Made by a program: the position numbers and the translations under genes
The notes under the pieces: generated by a model
What the model saw: the letters and a program-made list of their open reading frames with translations, nothing else
Databases searched by the model: none
What the model was told of the DNA's origin: nothing
Origin: Cydia pomonella
Taxonomy: Eukaryota > Arthropoda > Insecta > Lepidoptera > Tortricidae
DNA length: 64,000 nucleotides
Reading direction: 5' to 3'
NCBI RefSeq assembly: GCF_033807575.1
Contig: NC_084703.1
Span: forward strand, 10,168,001-10,232,000
Shown here: one piece after another, positions 37,650 through 48,400 of the stretch
Position numbering within the stretch: position 1 is the stretch's first letter
Layout: each line of letters begins with the position of its first letter

Positions 37650-38255
37650 GAGGCCAAGTGCGAAGAACCAGACCCGCACCCCAAGGGTTACGTGGTTACG
37701 TACTCCTCATATTTTTAACAATATTTTTTTCTTTTGTCCGAGCCTAGTTAGGTTTGACCGTAGACTTCTCATAGGTTTTCCTGTAATCTTAAAATTATAT
37801 AAAAAATAAATTAAGATTCTCACAATGAGCTCTTTCAGATTTATAACACGATATAAATATAGTTTGCAAAGATTTATTCTCATTTACCCCCCAAAAGTGG
37901 CCCCTACGTTTAAAATTCTTTAATTTACGTTACATGTCCGTTTTCGGGTCACAGGCTTATATCGCTCCGTTGGCTGTCACCCAAAATGAATCTTTGCCTC
38001 CGACACAAGACAGCGCCACTTTTCCCGGTCCTGCGTAAAACGTAGTGATTATATGCTCTTTGGTCCTGCGCTACATTTTGCTAATTGTTGACTCAAAAAC
38101 ACTACATCTTGATAGACTTATATGTGTATTTACCAAAATTAATTGGTTCAGTAGTGTCCGACCAAATAGGCTGTGACAGACGGGACTGACAGACACGAGT
38201 GATCGATCCTATAAGGGTTCCGTTTCTTCCTTGTAAGGTACGGATCCCTAAAAAT
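37650..38255 (+). repeat. dispersed repeat with 'agggttccg' tail, carrying an RT fragment
   Basis: Starts gaggccaagtgcgaagaacc and ends tataagggttccgtttcttc then cttgtaaggtacggatccct, matching the two ends of a common moth repeat. A foreign piece of RT tail lies inside (next entry). Confidence 0.5.
37972..38040 (-). pseudogene. RT C-terminal fragment, second copy
   Basis: The minus strand reads QDREKWRCLVSEAKIHFG, nearly the same as the end of the relic at 982-1317 (REKWRYLVSEAKSHFG). Only this short tail survives. Confidence 0.55.
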
Positions 38256-38654
38256 CAAGGAAATAAAACTTAGCAAATGGTTTCCATGAAAATTATTTTG
38301 AAATTGATTGGTAGACAAATTAATGAGTTGTTTCCAATTAAAATATTGCTATTAATATGACGTAAGTGTCAGGAAGACGATGAAGGTACAGAAAGGTACT
38401 TTCCCAACTGTCCGGCTCAGATTTGATTCCCTTTCCTCATTAGATATTTTACAGCTTTTGTACTTCTACTCTTGTAGGGTAAGTCAGTAGGTACCTACCG
38501 AATGACTTGAATGAGGGAACAAAATGTTAAGATTAGATTTCTTTATTTCACTAAATATAAGTTAGACATAACATAAGTATATAAATGTAAAATAATGAAA
38601 TATATAAACATATATATATATATTTATTAAATTTTTCATTATTTTATCTTGGAA

Positions 38655-38859
38655 GATGAAGATCATGTCGTCAAGAAAGCTCTCGCACTACCAGACAGCA
38701 AGAGAGGAAGAGGACGACCGCTTGCTACGTGGAGGTCCACTATATCAAAGGATTTGAAACAGGCCCAGCTGAACGAAGAGACAACCCAGGATCGACCGAT
38801 CTGGCGCATGAGAACGAGGAGGGCCGACCCCAAATAATGGGAAGAGGCACGGAAAGAAG
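38655..38859 (+). mobile_element. 205-bp RT-fragment insertion with 14-bp target duplication
   Basis: The plus strand encodes DHVVKKALALPDSKRGRGRP, LATWRSTISKDLKQ and RPIWRMRTRRADPK, the tail of a non-LTR RT. It is bounded by attttatcttggaa at 38641-38654 and again at 38860-38873, an exact 14-bp direct repeat as expected of target-primed insertion. There is no poly(A) or simple-repeat tail at the 3' side. Confidence 0.7.
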
Positions 38860-38873
38860 ATTTTATCTTGGAA

Positions 38874-39780
38874 TAACAACATAATACATATAAAACTTAA
38901 AATCTAAATCTAAAAATAAATAAAACTAATCTTAAAATATATAATGTTTTACAATGCTGTTAAGTAACTTATACTATTTAACTGTAACACTTAACCTAAC
39001 ACAGACTTAATAAAAAGTAGAAAACATACTCAATATGTAATAATTATGTAGACCATAATGACGTCATTAAAAATTGTCATTAAATAAATTGTAAAATCAT
39101 TGCATTCACCGGCATTCAGTCTAAAGTGCATTATATGCCCCAATAATAGTAATATATCACAAATTCGTATTGGGTGGGGTAATATTTTTAAATTTCGAAA
39201 TAATATTTTAGAATAGTTCAACAAATTATGTCAAAATTGAAACAACTCATTACCCTGCTTCATAGCAGATATTACAAACTAATTTATTTTTGATTAGTAC
39301 TGATACTTGTGTAAAGACCTATTTAAAAAAAAAAAAAAACAATTATGTCAATGAAAGCGCACATGTAACAAATTTAGATGTAATTTGTTTATAATTTAAA
39401 AATCATTTAGTATAGGAGCGAGATCAAATATACATATAAACTTTAGGTATGTGGTCTTTACACATCATCAATCTTAAAACAAAAAATATAATAGTATAAA
39501 ATTAACATTGATTAGTCTCTTGAATATCATTGAAATCTTGATCCTCAACACAAATATAGCCCAGAAACCAGGGTATATTATTTATAAAGTTTAGTTATCC
39601 AAATAGCACTCCGCTGACTCCCTGTACTTCCATTAGCTTCCAATTTAATTCAGTACATTTACTTACAACTAAATAAAATACTTTCATACTAATAATAACC
39701 TGCACATAAGTAGATACTTATATGCAGATAAAATACAACATCAATACATTACTAAGATTGTTAGCTCCAAAAAAGTCAAA
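38874..39780. other. TAF7 3' flank, probable 3'UTR
   Basis: AT-rich, no coding frame. A minus-strand AATAAA (TTTATT at 39283-39288), about 495 nt past the TAF7 stop, is one possible poly(A) signal. Confidence 0.35.
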
Positions 39781-40989
39781 TTATATCACCTCAGAATTTT
39801 GAAGTGTCAATAGTCCTTGGTACTCCATGTCTTTATACATAATGTCCTGATTCAATGTATGAAGAATATCTTGGAAACGCTGTCGCAGAGCCAGGTTTTC
39901 CATGCCGGCAATCTCATGCTGTGTCCGCTGACGGCGTTGTTTCAGTTCATCCAGTTCTGCTTTAACTTGTTCAATCCTGAAGCTCATATTGTCCTTGTTC
40001 ATGTCACGCATGTTCTGATAGTCTCCATCCTCTTCTTCAGATAATGCAGTTGAAACTCTGCTGCTAGATCGATGCTGCATGCCAGAGGTAGACGCATGAC
40101 TGAAAGTTGCCTTAGGAGCCTCAGGATATGGAAACATTTGTGCATCAAACTGTTCTGTTTCTTTGCCATGCATATCGCCCAATCCATGCAGGGATCCAGT
40201 ATCCGACATCCGGCTGTCATATGGTGACAAGCGACAGTTCTCCATCTCCACATTAATGTTGTCTTCTTCTAAGTCACTGTCACTGAGAGCTCCACCAAAT
40301 ATATCAACAAGCTTAGATGATTCAGGATTAGGAGCAGTTGATTTTGGTTCACGTTTAGGTGGCCGCTCAGCTTTAGGCTTCTTTTCTGGCTTGCTGTTAA
40401 CAGATGGGCCAGGCTCTGGTTTAGTGGACTGATCTTCTTCTTCGTTTATAACCTCCCATGTAACACTAACTGCCTCATTGTCAGCTCGCAATAGTCTTTT
40501 TACTTCTTTCTCTATCTCAGGTGCTTCCACAAACTTCTTCCTTAAAGTTTTTCTAAAACGTCTCTTCCTTATATTTTTTGTTGGAGGAGTTATACCATGG
40601 GGCCACAGAAACTTTTTATCAACTTTGTATGGGTCTTTCCTCTTATTCTTAGACGGAGATTCATCTTCAGTGGATGGTTGATCAGGTTCATCTTTGCATA
40701 TCATCATTTGGGCAATGTCTGCAGTTTTGTAGAAACTTTTGTTGTCTATAGTTTTCAGGGCCTCTACGATTGTTGGTAGATCTACAATTTTAGCGTGCAT
40801 GAGCCAGTGATCAAACCGCACTTCACCGTGACGCATGTCGTTTTCGATTTGTATGGTCAAACGATTTTTGAGATTCTCTCCAGTTTTCAAGACTTCGCTA
40901 AGAACCTTAGCAGGTTCGGGCGGTAGCCTGAGTATGAACTGAGATTCTAACTCGGCAGGATATTCCTGTTCGCGTTTGTCCCTATTCAT
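39781..40989 (-). CDS. Taf7: TFIID subunit 7 (TAF7), single coding exon
   Basis: 402 aa. TAF7 is a TFIID subunit that binds TAF1 and restrains its acetyltransferase activity during transcription initiation in the nucleus. The N-terminal TAFII55 domain is plain: ELESQFILRLPPEPAKVL at residues 13-30, RLTIQIENDMRHGEVRF, DLPTIVEALKTIDNKSFYKT, then FLWPHGITPPTKNIRKRRFR and EIEKEVKRLLRADNEAVSV. An acidic, Ser/Pro-rich linker follows (DSDLEEDNINVE). The C-terminus is a coiled coil (EQVKAELDELKQRR) with ENLALRQRFQDIL, as in human TAF7. Start: the frame continues upstream only to a GTG; the first ATG (40987-40989) gives MNRDKREQEYPAELES. A splice acceptor (cattccag) at 41016 suggests a 5'UTR intron. 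Somewhat longer than human TAF7 (349 aa), mainly in the linker. Intact; no frameshifts seen. Confidence 0.96.
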   Translation of the reverse strand: MNRDKREQEYPAELESQFILRLPPEPAKVLSEVLKTGENLKNRLTIQIENDMRHGEVRFDHWLMHAKIVDLPTIVEALKTIDNKSFYKTADIAQMMICKDEPDQPSTEDESPSKNKRKDPYKVDKKFLWPHGITPPTKNIRKRRFRKTLRKKFVEAPEIEKEVKRLLRADNEAVSVTWEVINEEEDQSTKPEPGPSVNSKPEKKPKAERPPKREPKSTAPNPESSKLVDIFGGALSDSDLEEDNINVEMENCRLSPYDSRMSDTGSLHGLGDMHGKETEQFDAQMFPYPEAPKATFSHASTSGMQHRSSSRVSTALSEEEDGDYQNMRDMNKDNMSFRIEQVKAELDELKQRRQRTQHEIAGMENLALRQRFQDILHTLNQDIMYKDMEYQGLLTLQNSEVI

Positions 40990-41015
40990 GATTATGATCC
41001 AATGGCACACCAATA

Positions 41016-41024
41016 CTGGAATGA
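41016..41024 (-). promoter_or_regulatory. Taf7: probable 5'UTR splice acceptor of TAF7
   Basis: The minus strand reads ttttcattccag just before the 5'UTR part 41015-40990. The pyrimidine tract and CAG fit an acceptor; the upstream noncoding exon was not located. Confidence 0.45.
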
Positions 41025-42904
41025 AAACATAGTTACATTACAACAATACTCTGCCAATAGTTACGCATCCATCAACATAAAGCAGTAATACTTAGTGTAC
41101 TTACTTTAGTTATTTCACAAAATGAGACGGTTCTGATAGATATGTATGAAATTAAGTTTAGTAAACATGCACAACAAGTTAACGTGAAGTTATAAAATTA
41201 TTGATTTGTTTCCACTTCTCTGCTTCTGCGTCCCCCGCCATGACCCCGCCCCCGCACCCCTCTTATTAACTTTTTCCATCATGTCAAAAAGTAACCACAG
41301 ATAAAGCAAGTTTAACTAATATATTATAGGCTAGAAACATACATGCAAATCTTAAAAAAAATTGCACTCGGCGCACTAATGGAGCAAGTTAGGATTCGGG
41401 CTTAAGGCCCAGTAAGTTAGTGTTCTTTTCTCACTTTCAGTGAGCGTAAGCGTGAGTGAGATTGAAGTGCGTCCCCGGGAGCGTGGATGTAACGATTACA
41501 AGAGGTCCTTGGAGCTTTAGTAAAATTATTGGAAGCAAAGAGAATTGATTGTAATAGAGAGGTAAAGTCTAAGAAAAAAACGTGCCCCTTAGTTTGATAT
41601 CCGAAACAGATGGCCCTACAATGCGCCATATGTTTTGCGGTCACTTGATTGTCAAACGTCAACTTTTGATAATCAGAGTTACCGTGAAATGTATGGACCT
41701 GTACAGCGCCATCTCGTTTACCTGTTAAATTCGAAGCACTAAATTAATTATCTTAGATTTTGCACATCTTACTCAATCAATGTATCTTTGTTGGAAGGCA
41801 TTTCTTGATTCTTGATTACGACAACATTATTTATTATTAAATATACACAAGTCCTTTTATTATTACATGACTTTATCTTTAGACAGTTGGACGAAGAGTG
41901 AAGTTCTCAAATTTGAATTCCATAGACATTCAAATTTGAGATTTTATATTTAAAGTTGGTTAAGCTCTAGTCGATTTCTCATAAAACCTCTTCACAATAA
42001 CAGTGGATAAATTTAAATTTTTGTACTGCCGATTTTCAGGAGTAATTTTCATATATTTAGCGGTTGTCCATAATTTGTTCCTAAAATTGTTATTATTATC
42101 AGACCTATGTTCGTGATTCTTTTTATCGAGTGAAATCATGATTCGAATCGATGCAGTCCCTCGAGAAAGGCCTCAAGAATGCTAAATAAATGTATGGCAG
42201 CCGTATTCTGATCACACCGGTAGAAACTTTTTAAAAACTCGTTTTAGCCTACTGAATTGCTACTGAACCTTAACACGGGCATGTCTGTATCGTGCCTAAT
42301 GGCCTAACATCAAAAGATCATCATTTTATTATATCTGTGGCAGGTTTTTGAAGACACGTCAATATTAAATTTATTCGCGAAATGGAATAACATGGGTAAC
42401 AGGCAACTATATGAACTATACAATTTGTTTTCTTAACCCTTTTGTTAAAACGTATTAATTTACTAATATAGGGTGAAAATCTACACTGTATGATTAATCT
42501 CTGTTTTTAGAAAAAATACTTTTGTGATCTAGGTAAGTCAAAATGTACTATAACTATTTTTCTCTTTTTAAACAGGTAAAAAAGCTGCGTGAGCTCTGAT
42601 ACTTTTCCGTCCGTCGATATCTAGTTACGTATTTATTTTTGCTCTGCCGCTATAACCAGTACCTATAGTTCTTTTATGTCCATTACCTGCACATATATTA
42701 CGTTTGTAGTGTTACTGAGTATAGGTATGTAATTATGGTACTTACTGTCCAGTTATTTTTCAAGGATCCATCTTTAAATTTCTTTTTTTTTGGGTATGTG
42801 TGAAGTATTCATAATTGTTTGGAACCCCATACCTTAAGTCTGAAAAAGGTCTGTGGTTTATCAATTATGTGGTACCTGAGTTATATCCTGTAAACAATAA
42901 AAAT
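41025..42904. other. TAF7/NUCB intergenic region, left part
   Basis: No coding exon recognised. A GC-rich patch at 41228-41262 (cccccgccatgaccccgccc) may belong to the TAF7 promoter. The stretch 41417-41730 looks like a dispersed repeat ('tacagcgccatct' end) but was not compared with a second copy. Confidence 0.35.
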
Positions 42905-43210
42905 CATTGGTAGCCTAGCGGTAAGAGCGTGCGACTTTCAATCCGGAGGTCGCGGGTTCAAACCCAATGAGTTTTTCGGAACTTATGTATGATATATCAT
43001 TTGAAAATTATCAGTCGCTTTTTGGTGAAGGAAAATATCATGAGGAAATGGGACTAATAAGGCCTAATTTCTCCTCTGGGTTGGAAGGTCAGATGGCAGT
43101 TACTTTCCTAAAAACTGGTGCCTAAATCAATTATTGGGATTAGTTGCCAAGCGGACCCCCGGCTCCCATGAGTCGTGGCTATTAGCCGGGACAAATGCTA
43201 GGAAGAAAAT
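42905..43210 (+). mobile_element. tRNA-derived SINE, tail type 1
   Basis: Head ggtagcctagcggtaagagc (A box) and ggtcgcgggttcaaaccc (B box), then aatgagtttttcggaactta and ggtgaaggaaaatatcatga. The tail continues through ggttggaaggtcagatggca, ccaagcggacccccggctcc and ends gacaaatgctaggaaga. The head plus first body half is shared with 58162-58477. Confidence 0.8.
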
Positions 43211-43692
43211 GCGTAAATTTATCCAATAATATTTAAGTAGGTAAATTTGATCCATAGTAATCTATTAATGATGCAATATTACAAAGTAAACCAAAATTAT
43301 TGGATACCAGAGTGTAATTTAATTTCTGGTTGTGAATTAAATTTGCCAAAACCACCCCAAAGTCGGGACCAAAATTGTAGTAAGTGAAATCTTTGTATCC
43401 ATTTGAATTAATATTCAGATTCAACCTCATCCCAATTTAGTTTGATTGGGCTTGGGTGTATGTAATTATACGAATACTATAGTTTATCAAGTATGCTTGC
43501 AAAGGTCAGATGAATGGAATAATTGTTAAGGATAATCCTGTTATTTCAACTTGAGTTAGCTGTGCGAATTTTTATTGCTTAAGATAAGAATAGATATACT
43601 AGCATGCCTTTACCTAGGAGTTTTTCTGACAAATTAAGTGATTGTCACAATGGAACATCAACAGAATAAAATTATCTGTTTTTAATCAATAA

Positions 43693-43812
43693 GGGCCACT
43701 TGCACCATCCCACTAACACAAGGTTAGCCGGTTAAACGGTTAACCCAGTGACAAATTGTACTGGTAACCATGGTAACTCCAGGTTTAAATGGTTGATTGG
43801 TGCAAGTGGCGC
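43693..43812. mobile_element. MITE with TAA duplication, 120 bp
   Basis: Left terminus gggccacttgcacca, right complement gcgccacttgcaccaatcaa. Flanked by TAA at 43690-43692 and 43813-43815, consistent with PIF/Harbinger. Inner gtt-aac palindromes (ggttaaacggttaaccc). Confidence 0.75.
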
Positions 43813-43944
43813 TAAGTAATTGACATACCCCGGACAGATGGGGGCAATTTAGGAGGAAAATCAAGCATATATATCTGCAAATTAAATAAATAATAATAAG
43901 TTACATAATACAATACAATACAAATACTCTTTAGTTCACACCTC

Positions 43945-44040
43945 AATAAAAACAATACAGAGAGAAAACAGCATCAGAAGTAGGTCAACAATTGGTCTTA
44001 TTGCTAAAAAGCGATCTCTTCCAGACAACCTTAATAATGA
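43945..44040 (-). repeat. retroelement tail repeat, minus orientation
   Basis: caattggtcttattgctaaa then aagcgatctcttccagacaa, a lepidopteran tail type related to 12990-13105. Noncoding. Confidence 0.4.
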
Positions 44041-44364
44041 AGATATACATATATGCTTGGTTTTCAACTTTCATTTGCTTTTGCACTATTATCAAACATA
44101 AATTGCCCCTATCTGGCTGAGGTATGGTAATTGAGTATCATGAAAGGAAACGGGATGAATATTACCACTTCTCCATACAATCATAGTTTCATAGTCCATG
44201 AGTCTCCATGAGTAAGATATTTATGACTGATTGATATCATATTGTGATTTGTTTCTATATTCCCAACTCATAAACAACATGGTGTATTGGGGTTGATGGT
44301 ATGAAAGTTATTAAAAGTTTATGGTAATTATAATTAGTTGAGATTTGTGATTTTTTGAATAAAA

Positions 44365-44411
44365 ATGCATGAAAAAGCTACACTATTAAATAGTGTAGCT
44401 TTTTCGTGCAT
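44365..44411. repeat. hairpin, 21-bp arms with one mismatch
   Basis: atgcatgaaaaagctacact then a pairs with tagtgtagctttttcgtgca then t, with a 5-nt loop. It is unusually clean, but no miRNA family is recognised and it sits at the edge of a repeat. Confidence 0.5.
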
Positions 44412-44423
44412 ATATATACAGTA

Positions 44424-44990
44424 CCTGGGCGACCGAGCTTTGCTCGGTTATAACTATTTATTGTAATATGGTGGTGTATAGGTGATAATCTACTCAAACT
44501 TAAAAAGTAAAATGTGAACTGACAATTATTTTTATTTACAATCGATTTCAACCTTACAGCACTTGTCACAGAACGCCATCTATTGTCAATTTCTCTTATT
44601 ACATAGCTCATTTTTTTACTAAATTAAACTTGTCTAAAACAATAAAAATTAAAAAATTATATATAAACTTGAACATATGAAAATAAAACAAAAGATAGTC
44701 ACCGGGCGAGATTCGAACCCGTAACACTCGTTTCTAGCCGTCCGTGTCTTAACCCGCTGGACCAGACGGACAGTGGCCGGCAACCCGAAATTAGCGACCA
44801 TATTCTGCGTCGAAAGAATAACGCATGAAAACTCGAAAACACGCGTTTTCCCAAACATAAGACTAATCTAGATCGAGTGAATACCCCCCAAAAACCCCCA
44901 TATACCAAATTTCAGCGAAATCGTTAGAGCCGTTTCCGAGATCACAGAAATATATATACATGAATTGCTCGTTTAAAGGTATAAGATTTT
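44424..44990 (-). mobile_element. SINE-headed dispersed element, about 570 bp
   Basis: Contains a minus-strand tRNA-like head: ccgtctggtccagcgggtta (A box) and gttacgggttcgaatctcgc (B box). Its outer end at the right is aattgctcgtttaaaggtat, also found at 60970-61003. The left end is a small palindrome (accgagctttgctcggtt); a related piece is at 28218-28240. Confidence 0.6.
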
Positions 44991-45334
44991 ATTTCTGTTT
45001 CTAGTTGTACTATCGTCCTCAAATATATTGCTAAAGTTTTCAACAACTTTAGAGTATTAATGGGGCACACATACGCTGAAAACAAAATACTAGAAACTAC
45101 ACAAGCATAACTCTGTATTAAAAACTTTCATTACAATTAAGTATATCAGATTTATTTGTTGCATTAAAACCTAACTAAGCACCTTTTTCGTTTCGATCTA
45201 TCTGTTCGTTTTGGCATTCATTTTTGGGTTTGATATCATACATAGGTATATTTGCAGTCAGAAGTGTGATATAGTCTTTAAACCAGCAAAATAAGATTAC
45301 CTATTTCGTTTTTGGTTCCTTCACCTGTAATATG

Positions 45335-45343
45335 TTGTTTCAG
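45335..45343 (+). promoter_or_regulatory. NUCB1: probable 5'UTR splice acceptor of NUCB
   Basis: ttgtttcag followed by acagtacaac, 18 nt before the start codon. It implies an upstream noncoding exon, not located, and removes the ATG at 45332 from the message. Confidence 0.5.
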
Positions 45344-45361
45344 ACAGTACAACACATTACA

Positions 45362-45475
45362 ATGAGATTATTTCTTAGCTTGTTGTATGTAACAGTAATA
45401 CTCCACTGTTCCTATGCTCCTCCTGTGAGTCCCGATAAGTCTGATGAAAAAGACAGTGAGATTAAAGATGATCTG
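45362..45475 (+). CDS. NUCB1: NUCB exon 1 (coding part)
   Basis: 38 codons: signal peptide with likely cleavage after SYA, then PPVSPDKSDEKDSEIKDDL. Donor CTG|GTAAGA, phase 0. Confidence 0.88.
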
Positions 45476-48400
45476 GTAAGAACAATTTTTGTTGTATATT
45501 CTAATGTAAATTAATAATACATTAATAAAATATGGCTTACTGAATAAAAGCAGTTGCTAGAATAGAGTATTGTATATGTATACTTTTGCATGTGTAGTAT
45601 GTTGATTTTGTTGTAAAAACTATCCTATATATATTCTTCCCCATGGTACTAAGTGTCTCTTTAAGTACAAATTATCTTCCTAATCGGTTAAGCACTTACT
45701 TTCACACGTATAATACATATTAGTAGGGATTAAGTTCACAAATCATATACCTATGTTATATGTATTATGCCTTCAAGTTTCTCGGTAGTGACATCACATC
45801 CTATTCTAATTGATTAGGCTCCTTTTTTTCGTCATGTGCATGACCTTGTACATTTGTAATCGTATGAATCTTATAATGCACGTAAATGGCAAATGTACCA
45901 TTACCATGTAGTTATTGACAACCTATAAAAATAATGGTACCTTTTTCCTGAGACTGACAATTATTTGAGTTGTTCAATAACAGGAGGAGTACATGGAATA
46001 CCACCGCTACTTGAAAGAGGTCGTGCAAGCACTGGAGAGTGACCCTGACTTTAGGGAGCGCCTGGAAAAGGCCGATCAGGAGGATGTGCGGGTAAGTGAC
46101 CATTAATTGGACTTGAATGTTTATAATCGTGGTAGTAGCCATAGCCATACCTGCGAAGCAAGTGGTTCTGTAAGTGCATTTAATGTGTGCAGTGATTAAT
46201 ATGTGTGAGAGTAACAACTCTTATCATGATTTGTCACTTGTAATTTATAATATAATCAGAAAACCATCAGGTCCCAAGACGGATAATATCTCATCTCATA
46301 GGTAGGTACACACAGTTATTAGTGACGAAACCGCGACTATAATAGACCGTTTTGATATTCACCTACATTCAGTTCCCTAACATATATCTACGTATCCACT
46401 TTTCTATAGAGTTAGTATCAGGGCTCGGAACCGGTTTATTTTTAAATCCCCAAATAGCGCAATATTTTTAATTATTTTATACACTTTACGTAGGACTGGA
46501 TCATATATTTAGGTTACAACTTCGCATTATTAGATATTGTGTATTTTTGTATGAAGAAAAAACCGGTTCCGAGCCTTGGCTAGAATGGCGAAGTGGGTAT
46601 TTGAATTGGGGCCCACGGGGCACTTATTGCATTAAGGTCAATGTGATCAAATCTGTCTGCGGAAAATTTCGTTCACAACAAAAGCGTATTATTTAGTCAA
46701 AAGTTGGAAACAACGCTTTTACAAATAGTGTAATAGGTTAGAATAAATCGCTCCTGTGCGGAATTTCCCGTAGACGGATTTCGTCGCATAGACCTTATAC
46801 GAAGTTCCTAATGAAATGACTAAACTAATACGCCAGGATATTAATCATTTGGTACGTAGTTCGTTACGCCAGCGTTAAATGTAAACTAAACTGTTTTACT
46901 TTAAAAGTACATGTACTATATACTATACACTACTATACATAGGTATCGCGCAGTATATCAGCGCAGTTTGAGCTGCATTTATAAACATCAGAAATTGTTA
47001 TGAAAATAGTTCCGTCTAATGTTTAATCTACTTGAGTATTAATCGGATTACGCGAATACCTATGTGATATCGCAAGTTTGTTGTGACGTCATATTATATT
47101 ATCATCGTTTTACTTCGACCGAGAAACTATCTAGGTATTAAATACTGATGAAAATAAATAACTCTACACGTAAAGTGATTGCACATTGCACTGCATATAA
47201 AACACGTTCATAATAATCCGAATTAAGATGATATGCAGGAGGATAAGATAAGACCTTTCGTTTATTTGTATTTTCATCGATATTTAATAATTATTTTAAT
47301 AAAACTAAACATAGAATGAAATACAATGACGTCCAGATGATGTCACACGTACCTTAGGGTCGAAAACGGGGTTCTAGATTACGTGTCAGTCTAATACTCT
47401 ATAAAGTTCATCAATGTCAATTAAGTTAACTTTCTAAAATCATCCTTTTGGGGTCGTGATCCGGAAAAATCACCCAATATATATTTACTTATATAAATTT
47501 TATTTTGTATATGTGTAGTCGGGTAAAATAGCAGAGCAGCTGGACTTCGTAAACCACAATGTGAGGACCAAGCTGGACGAGATCAAGCGGCGCGAGCTGG
47601 AGAGGCTTCGGCATTTGGCCACGAAGGTAAGTGCGGATATCACCGTATTTGCCGACGCCGACGCTGAATCCTTTTGCTTTGTATAGTAGCTACCTCATCA
47701 AATGCGCAAAGCTGGCGAATATACTACCAATTTGCAAGCCAAGTCATGATGTTATAAAATTTTACAAGACCAAATATTGCTTTCTCAGCATTTTCAGAAG
47801 TAGGCATTCATGGTTTTTCGTAAGCGACATTCTCGTGTAATTTAAGAATGTCACTTTCGAAATGCCATTCTGCCACTGAACTGGATTTATAAGTAGAACG
47901 GTAGTCGTTTCTTCCCGGGCAATAACTGATATGAAGCTTCGTGAACGGCAGCTGCTGCTCCAATGGTAAATTGAGGAACTGTAGTTACCCAAATACGTAG
48001 AAAAATGCTTTCATTGGTTACCTACTAATTAAACATTTGTGATCGAGTCTTGAAGCATACTTCAAGAAAGTGTAAAATCTCTTACTTGTAGATGAAAAAT
48101 TAGTCTTGTTTAGGTGTCGATTTCTTATGTAGTACAGTCAGCTGCAGAGAAAAGGTACCCCCTGCATAGAAATTTTGTATGCAGGGGGTACTTTTTCTCT
48201 GCAGCTGACCGTACACTCGCAGGAAGCGACATAATATTTGACATAGAATACGAATCTAAATAGAGTTAAACATTTGTCAATCTATGAGTGTAGTGTATAA
48301 GACTAATGTTAAAACAGAGGTGACAACATGTTCTTCTCCACAGCAATACGAGTTGACAAATCATCTGGATACGGATATGGGAAAAGTACCTACCAACGAG

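Noticed and set aside
42905..42966. Possible tRNA genes (also at 4725-4790, 44700-44775 and 58162-58235)
   Set aside because: A and B boxes are present, but acceptor and anticodon stems do not close, and each continues into a SINE body.
44365..44411. Candidate microRNA hairpin
   Set aside because: The loop is only 5 nt and the stem of 21 bp is too short for a pre-miRNA; it lies at a repeat edge.
45332..45361. Upstream in-frame ATG for NUCB at 45332
   Set aside because: It lies within a likely 3' splice site (ttgtttcag ending at 45343) and would put ten residues before a textbook signal peptide.
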